Positions 44,928 through 52,945 of a stretch of 64,000 bases of DNA are shown in pieces. How positions within the stretch are numbered: the stretch's first letter is position 1; the number at the start of each line of letters is the position of its first letter. Position numbers and translations under genes: made by a program. A model generated the notes under the pieces. That model worked only from the letters and a program-made list of their open reading frames with translations, did no database searches and was not told the DNA's origin. Source of the stretch: Pedobacter caeni (GTDB taxonomy: Bacteria; Bacteroidota; Bacteroidia; Sphingobacteriales; Sphingobacteriaceae); contig NZ_FQUQ01000005.1 of assembly GCF_900129215.1 (NCBI RefSeq), forward strand, positions 124,001-188,000, read 5' to 3'.

Positions 44928-45926
44928 TTAAAAGGATTTAAATCCGATCAGTTCCCTTGCTTCTTTAATTGTTTTTTGTGCGCTTTCTCTTGCTTTCAAT
45001 GCACCATGTTTGGCCACCTGACGCAGGTAAGAAGTGTCTTTTGAGATCTCTTCAATCTTTTCACGGATGGGTGTATTGAATACGATCATATCTTCGGCCA
45101 GTTGCTTTTTAAAATCTCCGTAACGGATGGCCTGGGTATTGTAAAGGTCGTCGAAATGTTTCATGGTATCTGCCGGAGAAACGATTTTCATCAGGTCAAA
45201 TAAATTCTGAATGGCTTCCGGCTTAGGCTGGTTGTCTTCAGTTGGTCCACCATCAGTTACCGCGCGGGAAACTTTCTTACGGATGATCTCCGGGCTGTCA
45301 GCTAAATAAATGCAGCTGCCATCACCAGAAGATTTACTCATCTTTCCTTTTCCGTCCAGACCAGGAACTTTTACCAGGTTCTCATCGAAGTTAAAGGCCT
45401 GTACTTCCGGGAACATTTCATGGTTGTACAACCTGTTGAAACGGTTTCCAAAGGTACGTGTCATCTCTAAATGTTGTTCCTGGTCTTTCCCTACCGGAAC
45501 TTTAACCGCTTTATGGATCAGGATATCTGCAGCCATCAGGGTTGGGTAAGTTAACAGACCTGCATTCACGTTGTCTGGCTGAGTACGTACTTTATCTTTA
45601 AATGAAGCACTGCGCTCCAGTTCGCCCATATAGGCATTCATGTTCAGGTATAAATATAATTCTGTAACCTCAGGCACGTCAGACTGGATATAAATGGTGG
45701 TTTCTTCCGGATTGATTCCGCAAGCCAGGTATTCTACTAAAACGTGTTTTACATAGCCATGAAGGTCACCAGGTGTCGGATGCGTGGTCAGAGAGTGAAG
45801 GTCGGCAATAAAAAAGAAGCAATTAAAATCATACTGCATCTTTACAAAGTTCTTTACTGCACCAAAATAATTTCCCAGGTGTAAATTTCCTGTAGGACGA
45901 ATCCCGCTAACTACCGTTTCTTTCAT
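44928..45926 (-). CDS. trpS: Tryptophan--tRNA ligase
   Basis: 332 residues, normal for the bacterial enzyme. Class I signatures: RPTGNLHLGNYFGAVKN (HIGH variant) and KMSKSSGDGS (KMSKS). DVPEVTELYLYLNMNAYMGE and GLLTYPTLMAADIL are typical. It charges tRNA-Trp. Likely first gene of a minus-strand cluster with the deoxynucleoside kinase, kdsB and a lipoprotein. Confidence 0.97.
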   Translation of the reverse strand: MKETVVSGIRPTGNLHLGNYFGAVKNFVKMQYDFNCFFFIADLHSLTTHPTPGDLHGYVKHVLVEYLACGINPEETTIYIQSDVPEVTELYLYLNMNAYMGELERSASFKDKVRTQPDNVNAGLLTYPTLMAADILIHKAVKVPVGKDQEQHLEMTRTFGNRFNRLYNHEMFPEVQAFNFDENLVKVPGLDGKGKMSKSSGDGSCIYLADSPEIIRKKVSRAVTDGGPTEDNQPKPEAIQNLFDLMKIVSPADTMKHFDDLYNTQAIRYGDFKKQLAEDMIVFNTPIREKIEEISKDTSYLRQVAKHGALKARESAQKTIKEARELIGFKSF

Positions 45927-46053
45927 AGGGACGAAATTAATAAAAAACAGGTATTAGGTCTGCCTATAATTTTATTTTTATGCTTTATAAATAGGGATTG
46001 TCCCTAATTTACATTTGGATGAACGTTTTTTAACGCTTATAGGGTAATTTTTG

Positions 46054-46061
46054 TAGTTTTG
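46054..46061 (+). promoter_or_regulatory. -7-like TAGTTTTG before plsC
   Basis: Exact TAnnTTTG, only 5 bases before the ATG, so a transcript would be nearly leaderless. No -33 TTTG at proper spacing; may be chance. Confidence 0.3.
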
Positions 46062-46066
46062 GTGCA

Positions 46067-46801
46067 ATGATCCGCCTGCTTAAGCACACCCATCGCCTCT
46101 ATTCGGTCTTTGTTATTTTAGTGCTATCGGCAGTTTTTTACCCGTTTTATTACCTGGCGGCACAATCTCCAAAAAGATATGGCACCTTAAATAAACTGAG
46201 AAAACTAAAAAGCATTCTTAGCAGCTGGCTGACTGGTATATTTTTCAGTTTCACTTATGAAGAGTCTCTGGATAAAAACCAAACCTATATTTATTGTGCC
46301 AACCACGCTTCCAACCTGGACATCATGCTTTTTTGCATCCTGGCAAAAGGGAAATTTCATTTTATGGGGAAAGACGAACTCCGGAGCAATCCGGTCCTGA
46401 AAATTTTCTTCAATACAATAGACATTTCTGTAAACCGGGAGAGTAAGATTTCTGCATTTCGTGCATTCAAAAGAGCCGGTGAGACGCTGGAGAAGGGCTG
46501 GAGCCTCATTATTTTTCCTGAAGGAAAGATTGACAGTACGCATTACCCTCCGATATTGCATCCTTTTAAAAACGGGCCGTTCCGCCTGGCGATAGAGAAA
46601 AATATTCCTGTAGTAGCGGTCAGTCTGACGGATGTTTGGAAAAAAATGTGGGATGACGGATCTAAATATGGTAGTACGCCGGGAATTTGTGATATTTACA
46701 TCCATAAACCTGTGGTGACAACAGATTTAACAACTGCAGATGCTGACCTTTTAAAAGAACGCATCTTTGATTTAATAAACAGTAAACTCACTAAAGCATG
46801 A
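46067..46801 (+). CDS. plsC: 1-acyl-sn-glycerol-3-phosphate acyltransferase
   Basis: 244 residues. An N-terminal membrane helix (LYSVFVILVLSAVFYPFYYL), then the acyltransferase motif I NHASNLDIM (H-x4-D), motif II around GKDELRSNPVLK and motif III FPEGKID. It acylates lysophosphatidate to phosphatidate in phospholipid synthesis at the inner membrane. Its stop overlaps the gatC start by 4 bases, giving translational coupling. Confidence 0.93.
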   Translation: MIRLLKHTHRLYSVFVILVLSAVFYPFYYLAAQSPKRYGTLNKLRKLKSILSSWLTGIFFSFTYEESLDKNQTYIYCANHASNLDIMLFCILAKGKFHFMGKDELRSNPVLKIFFNTIDISVNRESKISAFRAFKRAGETLEKGWSLIIFPEGKIDSTHYPPILHPFKNGPFRLAIEKNIPVVAVSLTDVWKKMWDDGSKYGSTPGICDIYIHKPVVTTDLTTADADLLKERIFDLINSKLTKA

Positions 46802-47088
46802 CCATCGATAAACAAACCATAGATAAAGTTGCAAACCTGGCGAGAATCGCGATCGAAGATAAAGAAGTCGATACATTGATGGCTGATATGAATAAGATCC
46901 TTACATTTATGGAGAAGCTGAATGAGCTGGATACAACTGGTGTCGCACCACTTGTTTACATGAATGCAGAAGAAAATGTATGGCGTGAAGACCAGGTGAA
47001 GCAGGAGATCACAGTAGAAGAGGGCCTGAAGAATGCCGCCAGACACAATGAAAACTTCTTTATGGTTCCAAAGATCATAGAAAAATAA
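46798..47088 (+). CDS. gatC: Asp-tRNA(Asn)/Glu-tRNA(Gln) amidotransferase subunit C
   Basis: 96 residues, the usual size: IDKQTIDKVANLARIAIEDK, then MNKILTFMEKLNELDTTGVAP and the WREDQV segment. It stabilises the GatCAB complex that amidates misacylated tRNAs. Overlaps plsC by 4 bases; gatA and gatB are not nearby. Confidence 0.94.
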   Translation: MTIDKQTIDKVANLARIAIEDKEVDTLMADMNKILTFMEKLNELDTTGVAPLVYMNAEENVWREDQVKQEITVEEGLKNAARHNENFFMVPKIIEK

Positions 47089-47145
47089 AGACAGATGTAA
47101 CATCTGAGGATAGATGACCGTCTAAAACGAAACAGGAATAAAAAA

Positions 47146-47910
47146 ATGTCAATGGAAAAAGCGTTAATCAACATCAAAGATATAGGTCGTAAATACGTGA
47201 TAGGGTCGGAAGTCATCCATGCGCTAAAATCAGTTTCATTGGACATACATAAAGGGGAGTTTGTGGCCTTAATGGGGCCCTCAGGATCCGGTAAATCTAC
47301 GCTGATGAACATTCTCGGTTGTCTGGATACCCCAAGCAAGGGGGATTATGTCCTGAATGGCATCAATGTAAGTCAGATGACAGACAATGAGCTTGCAGAG
47401 GTCCGCAACAAGGAAATCGGCTTTGTTTTCCAGACTTTTAACCTGTTACCCCGTTCTACTTCTTTGGATAATGTGGCACTTCCGCTGATCTATGCCGGAG
47501 CAAATAAAAAGGAAAGAGACGCCAGGGCACAGAAAGCATTGGAAAATGTAGGTCTGGGCAACAGGGTAACACATAAACCAAATGAGCTTTCCGGTGGTCA
47601 GCGTCAGCGGGTAGCGGTAGCCAGGGCATTGATCAACAATCCTTCGATCATTCTTGCCGATGAGCCTACAGGTAACCTGGATACAAAAACCTCTATAGAA
47701 ATTATGGGTTTGCTGGAAGAGATCCACAGCAAAGGAAATACGATTATCCTGGTGACGCACGAAGAGGACATTGCACAACATGCACACCGAATTGTACGGA
47801 TGCGTGACGGGCTGATCGAAAAAGATTACCTCAATACAGACATCAAAACCGTATCGCCACGACTGACCAAGCTGGAAGCGAAAGGCGATGATTTTGAAAA
47901 AATAAGCTAA
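47146..47910 (+). CDS. ABC transporter ATP-binding protein (MacB/LolD type)
   Basis: 254 residues with all ABC motifs: Walker A GPSGSGKST, Q-loop FVFQTFNLLPRSTSLDNVALP, signature LSGGQRQRVAVARAL, Walker B IILADEPTGNLD and H-loop VTHEEDIA. The LLPRSTSLDNVALPLIYAG element is typical of the MacB/LolD/FtsE-like family. The matching permease may be that at 51208-52449, which is encoded 3.3 kb further on the same strand; this is inference. It starts 57 bases after gatC. Confidence 0.93.
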   Translation: MSMEKALINIKDIGRKYVIGSEVIHALKSVSLDIHKGEFVALMGPSGSGKSTLMNILGCLDTPSKGDYVLNGINVSQMTDNELAEVRNKEIGFVFQTFNLLPRSTSLDNVALPLIYAGANKKERDARAQKALENVGLGNRVTHKPNELSGGQRQRVAVARALINNPSIILADEPTGNLDTKTSIEIMGLLEEIHSKGNTIILVTHEEDIAQHAHRIVRMRDGLIEKDYLNTDIKTVSPRLTKLEAKGDDFEKIS

Positions 47911-47919
47911 TATTCTTTC

Positions 47920-48468
47920 ATGAAGATATATACCAAGACGGGCGATAAGGGTTTGACCTCACTGATTGGAGGTACCCGTGTACCGAAATTCCATTTGCGC
48001 ATAGAATGCTATGGGACGGTGGATGAACTGAACTCTTATATCGGGCTGATCATGTGTCAGGATATAGACGCTCATCACCAGAAAATACTGAAAGAAATCC
48101 AGGACCGGCTGTTTACCGTGGGCGCTTCTCTGGCTGCCGACCCGGAAAAATCAAGGATGAAAATCCCGGATTTGCACGAAAGTGACATAAATCTGTTGGA
48201 ACAGGAGATGGACGATATGAACGAAATATTGCCGGAACTGAAACATTTTGTCCTGCCGGGTGGAACTACAGTCGTTTCTTTTTGCCATGTGGCACGCTGT
48301 ATTTGTCGCCGTGCAGAGCGTTTAACGGTACATTTGGCCTCAGAAAGCTTTGTTGACGAAAAAATGACTATTTATTTAAACCGTTTAAGCGATTATTTAT
48401 TTGTTTTGGCACGAAAACTGAATTTAGATGCGAAAACAGATGAAAACATCTGGATTCCACGCCTCTAA
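47920..48468 (+). CDS. Cob(I)yrinic acid a,c-diamide adenosyltransferase (PduO type)
   Basis: 182 residues. MKIYTKTGDKGLTSLIGGTR and ECYGTVDELNSYIGL at the N-terminus, then VLPGGTTVVSFCHVARCICRRAERLTV are the PduO/MMAB signature. It transfers the adenosyl group of ATP to cob(I)alamin to make the B12 coenzyme. It lies 9 bases after the ABC ATPase gene. Confidence 0.95.
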   Translation: MKIYTKTGDKGLTSLIGGTRVPKFHLRIECYGTVDELNSYIGLIMCQDIDAHHQKILKEIQDRLFTVGASLAADPEKSRMKIPDLHESDINLLEQEMDDMNEILPELKHFVLPGGTTVVSFCHVARCICRRAERLTVHLASESFVDEKMTIYLNRLSDYLFVLARKLNLDAKTDENIWIPRL

Positions 48469-48485
48469 AAAGGTTGAAAAAAAAG

Positions 48486-48518
48486 TTTGTTTTGCTCATG
48501 TTTTTTAATATACTTTTG
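48486..48518 (+). promoter_or_regulatory. Promoter of the DUF2795 gene
   Basis: TTTG (48486-48489), 21-base spacer and TACTTTTG (48511-48518), an exact TAnnTTTG, 36 bases before the ATG. Confidence 0.6.
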
Positions 48519-48554
48519 CGAAACGAATTAGAATAACTTAATAGTATAAGAAAT

Positions 48555-48776
48555 ATGTATTGGACATTAGAACTCGCATCGCATTTGGAAGACGCTCCAT
48601 GGCCTGCAACAAAAGACGAATTAATTGATTACGGTATAAGATCAGGCGCACCTGTAGAGGTGATCGAAAATTTACAAGCTTTGGAAGATGATGGGGAACC
48701 TTATGAAACCATTGAAGAGATTTGGCCGGATTATCCTACTAAAGATGACTTCTTCTTCAACGAAGACGAATACTAA
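48555..48776 (+). CDS. DUF2795 domain protein
   Basis: 73 residues: MYWTLELASHLEDAPWPATK, then DELIDYGIRSGAPVEVIENL and an acidic tail rich in Asp/Glu/Tyr. The WPATKDELIDYAirsgAP pattern is the DUF2795 family, small and very conserved in Bacteroidota and thought to be important but of unknown function. Own promoter upstream and a strong terminator 29 bases after the stop, so it is a single-gene transcript. Confidence 0.9.
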   Translation: MYWTLELASHLEDAPWPATKDELIDYGIRSGAPVEVIENLQALEDDGEPYETIEEIWPDYPTKDDFFFNEDEY

Positions 48777-48803
48777 TCTTTAGCATTTCTAAGTAATGCT
48801 TTA

Positions 48804-48837
48804 AGAGGCCCTGTGAACAACAGGGCCTTTCTTTTTT
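48804..48837 (+). terminator. Terminator of the DUF2795 gene
   Basis: Stem AGGCCCTGT / ACAGGGCCT with a 5-base loop and a following T-run (TTTCTTTTTTT). Confidence 0.9.
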
Positions 48838-48977
48838 TGACCTGTTTTGGCTGAACATTTTCTGTACAATTATTTTTCAGAGAACTTTTTGGAACAGAGA
48901 TTGTTTATGTAATGTCATGAGATTCTTTAACAGTCCTCATGAGTTTATCTAAAAAACATATCTAAAAATTAAACGTT

Positions 48978-49139
48978 ATGGGAAATTTACTTTATTTAGT
49001 AGCAGTAGTATTGGTGATCCTATGGGTCATAGGCTTCTTCTTTCATGGTTTCGGTCCGAATGTAGGAAACTTAATTCATGTTCTTCTGGTGATTGCTGTC
49101 ATCGCAATTCTGTTGAAAGTCATCAATAGAGCGTCATAA
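48978..49139 (+). CDS. Lmo0937-family small membrane protein
   Basis: 53 residues: MGNLLYLVAVVLVILWVIGF, FFHGFGPNVGNLIHVLLVIA, then VIAILLKVINRAS. Two hydrophobic helices joined by a Gly-rich turn. This is the Lmo0937/DUF5670 type of mini membrane protein that is widespread in Bacteroidota and often stress-linked; exact function unknown. Stop TAA at 49137; a 50-bp palindrome begins 8 bases later. Confidence 0.85.
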   Translation: MGNLLYLVAVVLVILWVIGFFFHGFGPNVGNLIHVLLVIAVIAILLKVINRAS

Positions 49140-49147
49140 TCACCACT

Positions 49148-49197
49148 TTATATAAAAAGAAAGGCTCCTGATATCAGGAGCCTTTCTTTTTATATAA
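49148..49197. terminator. 50-bp perfect palindrome, bidirectional terminator overlapping ispD
   Basis: Every base from 49148 to 49197 pairs with its mirror around 49172/49173 (core GGCTCCTGAT with its complement, T-runs on both sides). It ends the plus-strand Lmo0937-type gene, and its right half contains the last codons and stop of the minus-strand ispD. Confidence 0.85.
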
Positions 49198-49848
49198 CAA
49201 TGCAATTTCGAGGTCTTCAGGGTAAGTGATTTTTAGGTTCTCCCGGGTCCCTTCAATAATGTTGATCGTAAAACCGGAATATTCGGCAACAGAAGCATCA
49301 TCTGTAAATTCATTTCTGAAGGGTTGCTGATATGCTTTCCTTAGTATTTCTGTGGTAAAGGTCTGTGGAGTCTGAATGAGCAGCAGTTCGTTCCGGTTTA
49401 AAGCTTCGGTCTTTCCATCTGGACCAATCCTCCTGACCGAATCTGTAGGCGCAATACCTGCAACTGCGCTACCTTGCGCTTCGGCGGCTTCAAAAGACCT
49501 TAAAATTAACTCCAGACTAACCAGTGGCCTGACTGCATCATGTACTGCAACGATGCCTTTGCCTTTAATGGCCTTAAGACCGTTTTTAACGGAGTGAAAC
49601 CGCTGTTCCCCACCTTTGATGAGCTGGTGTGGTATGGTGAAGCTGTGGGCCCTGCAAAGCTCTTCCCAGTATTGGTGCTGGTGGATGTTCAGCACGAGCA
49701 ATAGTTCGGGCTGCAAAGGACATGCTGCAAAAGCTTCCAGGGTGTGCATCAATATCGGTTTCCCATCCAGCAGTAAAAACTGTTTGGCAACGACATTCTG
49801 CATTCTGCTCCCGGATCCACCTGCGACAATAATTGCGTAGTACTTCAT
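49174..49848 (-). CDS. ispD: 2-C-methyl-D-erythritol 4-phosphate cytidylyltransferase
   Basis: 224 residues. IIVAGGSGSRMQNVVAKQFLLLDGKPIL, AVHDAVRPLVS and TDDASVAEYSGF match IspD, which makes CDP-ME in the non-mevalonate isoprenoid pathway. The stop codon and last eight codons lie inside the bidirectional terminator palindrome. The next minus-strand gene, queA, is upstream and separate (82 bases before the start). Confidence 0.95.
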   Translation of the reverse strand: MKYYAIIVAGGSGSRMQNVVAKQFLLLDGKPILMHTLEAFAACPLQPELLLVLNIHQHQYWEELCRAHSFTIPHQLIKGGEQRFHSVKNGLKAIKGKGIVAVHDAVRPLVSLELILRSFEAAEAQGSAVAGIAPTDSVRRIGPDGKTEALNRNELLLIQTPQTFTTEILRKAYQQPFRNEFTDDASVAEYSGFTINIIEGTRENLKITYPEDLEIALLYKKKGS

Positions 49849-49930
49849 TTATGATCTTCTTTAAAACAAAAATAGGAGATCTAAACCATATTGGTTCAAA
49901 ATCTCCTATTCAATGTTTTATATTTTGAAA

Positions 49931-50980
49931 TTAGATGATCAACATCGCATCTCCATAACTGTAGAAGCGGTATTTTTCTTTCAGTGCTACTTCATAAGCA
50001 TTTCTCACGTAATCGTAACCACCAAATGCACTTACCATCATCAGTAATGTTGATTCCGGAGTGTGGAAGTTAGTGATCATAGAGTTTGCAATGCTGAAAT
50101 CATATGGAGGGAAGATAAACTTGCTGGTCCAGTCGTTTGCCGGTTTAAGCATTCTTCCTGAAGAAACAGCCGACTCAATCGCACGCATAGAAGTGGTACC
50201 TACGGCACAGATCCTTCTTTTTTCTTCAATTGCCTTGTTTACAATATCCGCATCTTTCTGCTCAATAATGAATTGCTCAGAATCCATTTTGTGTTTTGTT
50301 AAATCTTCCACCTCTACAGATCTGAAAGTACCTAAGCCTACGTGTAAAGTTACCTCAGCGAAGTTAATACCTTTCAGTTCCAGACGTTTCATCAACTCTC
50401 TGCTGAAGTGTAAACCTGCAGTAGGAGCAGCAACAGCACCTTCATGCTTTGCAAAAATCGTTTGATAACGTTCTTTATCCTGTGCAGTAGCCTTACGCTT
50501 GATATATTTTGGAAGTGGAGTTTCTCCCAGAATTTCGATGTTCTTTCTGAACTCCTCGTCAGTACCGTCAAATAAGAAACGGATGGTACGTCCACGTGAA
50601 GTGGTATTGTCAACAACCTCTGCAACCAACAAATCGTCATCGCCGAAGTATAGCTTGTTTCCAACACGGATTTTACGTGCAGGATCTACTAAAACATCCC
50701 ATAAACGCAATTCTTTATTTAATTCTCTTAATAAAAAGACCTCAATAGTTGCACCTGTCTTCTCCTTATTACCGTATAAACGGGCAGGGAAAACTTTGGT
50801 ATTGTTTAAAATCATGACATCCTTGTCATCAAAATAACTCAAAACATCCTTGAATATTTTATGTTCAATTTTGCCACTATCTTTATGCAAAACCATTAAA
50901 CGGGCTTCGTCCCTATGTTCTGAAGGATTATTGGCAACTAATGATTCAGGGAGATTAAACTTAAATTGAGATAACTTCAT
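49931..50980 (-). CDS. queA: tRNA preQ1(34) S-adenosylmethionine ribosyltransferase-isomerase
   Basis: 349 residues from the ATG at 50980 (MKLSQFKFNLPESLVANNPS), which is the conserved family start; a frame extending upstream to 51037 is not needed. DVMILNNTKVFPARL, EGAVAAPTAGLHFS and MITNFHTPESTLLMMVSAF are QueA motifs. It builds epoxyqueuosine at the wobble position of tRNAs with GUN anticodons. Confidence 0.96.
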   Translation of the reverse strand: MKLSQFKFNLPESLVANNPSEHRDEARLMVLHKDSGKIEHKIFKDVLSYFDDKDVMILNNTKVFPARLYGNKEKTGATIEVFLLRELNKELRLWDVLVDPARKIRVGNKLYFGDDDLLVAEVVDNTTSRGRTIRFLFDGTDEEFRKNIEILGETPLPKYIKRKATAQDKERYQTIFAKHEGAVAAPTAGLHFSRELMKRLELKGINFAEVTLHVGLGTFRSVEVEDLTKHKMDSEQFIIEQKDADIVNKAIEEKRRICAVGTTSMRAIESAVSSGRMLKPANDWTSKFIFPPYDFSIANSMITNFHTPESTLLMMVSAFGGYDYVRNAYEVALKEKYRFYSYGDAMLII

Positions 50981-51164
50981 ATTTTTCGATGTGATAATTA
51001 AGGGCGCAAATTTAAGAAATATAATTTTCTTTTTCATTAGAATCTATTTTTCTTTTAATGGTTATGAAGCTATCATCAGCATTCTCAGTTTTTTTTAAGC
51101 GGTATGCTAATGATGGTGTCATTGGAGAACAAGCCAGAATTGTATTTTTTATATTATATAGGAT

Positions 51165-51192
51165 TTTGCTGTAACCTTTTTAAGTACTTTTG
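51165..51192 (+). promoter_or_regulatory. Candidate promoter of the MacB-like permease gene
   Basis: TTTG (51165-51168), 16-base spacer, TACTTTTG (51185-51192), 15 bases before the ATG. Exact -7 but a somewhat short spacer. Confidence 0.4.
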
Positions 51193-51207
51193 GTCTAACC
51201 CTCAATT

Positions 51208-52449
51208 ATGATTATTTTCAGACTAATAGGCGAAAGTTTTCGGTTTGCATTAGATGCACTGCGCCAGAACAAAATGCGGACAATGCTCTCCCTATTAGGG
51301 ATTACCATCGGTATTTTTACGATCATTTTCGTTTTCTCTGCCGTGGATACCCTCCGGAGTAAACTGCAGGCCAGTATCGATAAACTAGGTTCAAGTACCG
51401 TTTTCGTGCAAAAATGGCCTTGGGGTGGTTTCGGTGACTACCCATGGTGGAAATACATGAACAGACCCGAAGCCTCTTTAAGAGATTATGAAGGTCTTAA
51501 AGATCGATTGGAATACGTAGAAGGCGTATCTTACGAAATCTCTGCCAACGGTAGAACAATAAAATACAGAAGTAACTCCGTAGAAGGTGGTGGAATCAGA
51601 GCCGCTTCTCAGGATTTCAATAAAACATGGAACCTCGATTTTCAGGAAGGACGATACTTTACCGATAACGAAGGTAAATCAGGATCCCCGGTGATCATCA
51701 TTGGTGCCGACATCGCCGAAGGCCTTTTTAACGGACAACCCGCAATTGGTAAATCGATTACGGTAATGGCCAGAAGGCTAACCGTTGTTGGCGTATTTAA
51801 GAAAGAAGGAGAGGATATGATGGGCATGTCCCAGGATAAAAACATCCTCATCCCGCTTAATTTTGCCAAAGGTATTATGGATGTCGAAAGTGAACGTTAC
51901 GATCCGACCATCACCGTAAGGGGAAAGGATTACATCGCCCTGGAAGAAGTAGAAAGCGAGATCAGAGGTGCCATGAGGGCCATCCGCAGAACCAAACCAG
52001 GTGCTGAAGATGATTTTGCCTTGAATAAAAGTACCATTGCCTCCAATCAGCTGGATCAGATGTTCGGTGTGGTAGATATCGCAGGATGGGTAATCGGTGG
52101 TTTCTCGATCCTTGTCGGCGGATTTGGAATTGCAAATATCATGTTCGTATCAGTGAAGGAAAGAACCAATATCATTGGAATTCAGAAATCATTGGGTGCC
52201 AAGAATTATTTCATACTCCTGCAGTTTCTGTTTGAAGCGATCGCACTCTGCCTGTTGGGAGGTGCATTAGGGTTGTTACTCGTCTATTTATTGACTTTAG
52301 CATTGACAGCCGGTGGGTTTGAAATGATCCTGTTCTGGAAGAATGTGATGCTAGGGGTGACGATATCGGTAGTGATTGGTACGATTTCAGGGTTCTGGCC
52401 AGCGTTTTCGGCATCACGACTGGACCCTGTTGAAGCGATCCGCTCCTAA
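51208..52449 (+). CDS. ABC transporter permease (MacB/FtsX type)
   Basis: 413 residues. N-terminal helix (MRTMLSLLGITIGIFTIIFV), a periplasmic MacB-PCD domain (about 50-270), then three C-terminal FtsX helices (VIGGFSILVGGFGIANIMFV, FLFEAIALCLLGGALGLLLV, and the final FWPAFSASRLDPVEAIRS). It is the permease of a MacB-like tripartite or lipoprotein-type exporter. No ATPase or fusion protein gene is adjacent; the ATPase at 47146-47910 is the nearest candidate. Confidence 0.92.
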   Translation: MIIFRLIGESFRFALDALRQNKMRTMLSLLGITIGIFTIIFVFSAVDTLRSKLQASIDKLGSSTVFVQKWPWGGFGDYPWWKYMNRPEASLRDYEGLKDRLEYVEGVSYEISANGRTIKYRSNSVEGGGIRAASQDFNKTWNLDFQEGRYFTDNEGKSGSPVIIIGADIAEGLFNGQPAIGKSITVMARRLTVVGVFKKEGEDMMGMSQDKNILIPLNFAKGIMDVESERYDPTITVRGKDYIALEEVESEIRGAMRAIRRTKPGAEDDFALNKSTIASNQLDQMFGVVDIAGWVIGGFSILVGGFGIANIMFVSVKERTNIIGIQKSLGAKNYFILLQFLFEAIALCLLGGALGLLLVYLLTLALTAGGFEMILFWKNVMLGVTISVVIGTISGFWPAFSASRLDPVEAIRS

Positions 52450-52464
52450 CGAAATCCTGCTCCC

Positions 52465-52576
52465 TCTTCGATAAAAAAAAAGAGCATATTCTTCAAAGGC
52501 TGAAATCTTTTGCACGCTGAAGGGCGGCAAAATTTTCTAGGCCTTTTCAGTACATGCTCTTTTTTTTTATCGAAGA
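52465..52576. repeat. 112-base element with perfect 23-bp terminal inverted repeats
   Basis: TCTTCGATA9GAGCAT (nine A) at 52465-52487 and its exact complement at 52554-52576 enclose 66 bases, with further weak pairing inside (GAAATCTTTTGC against GCAAAATTTTC). It begins 16 bases after the permease stop. Either a large hairpin terminator (GAGCAT/ATGCTC plus nine T) or a small MITE-like element; no clear target duplication. Confidence 0.6.
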
Positions 52577-52892
52577 AATATTGCACAGATTTGTTACTCG
52601 CTCCACTGACGAGCCTCGACCCCTGCAGACATAGCCGGGATGCTTTTTTCTATTCGTTTTGTGAATTTGTATTGTTCTTTGAGAGATATGCCGTTGCATC
52701 ATGCGATGGAGCAATCATTGTTTCAGATCAAAATGTCCATTTGCTTTGAAGACATTCGAATATTTGCCCTTCAGCAAAGATTCGGGGATGAAAAGGAGAT
52801 GGATATTTTGATCAACACTTAATTTCTCCTGCAAGAGAAACTAAATGAACGCAGCTTGAAAGATCAAACTAAATGGGCAGAGCTTAAATAGA

Positions 52893-52926
52893 AAAAGGCC
52901 GGTTCCTTTAAAGAAACCGGCCTTTT
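52893..52926 (-). terminator. Terminator of the aminotransferase gene
   Basis: 12-bp stem AAAAGGCCGGTT / AACCGGCCTTTT plus an inner CTTTAAAG, 19 bases past the stop; T-run on the minus strand. Confidence 0.8.
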
Positions 52927-52945
52927 CGATATGTTAACGTGATAA

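Larger units (their letters stand above)
52450..52945. other. 496-base intergenic stretch
   Basis: It holds a long inverted repeat (52465-52576) and the terminator of the aminotransferase gene (52893-52926). Plus-strand frames around 52510-52822 have no recognisable family. Possibly remains of a small element. Confidence 0.5.

Noticed and set aside
47146..52449. ABC ATPase (47146) and MacB-like permease (51208) as one operon
   Set aside because: Separated by six genes on both strands and two terminators; a functional pair is possible but not an operon.
52510..52822. Two overlapping plus-strand frames after the permease gene
   Set aside because: Start inside an inverted repeat, no family resemblance, no ribosome site.
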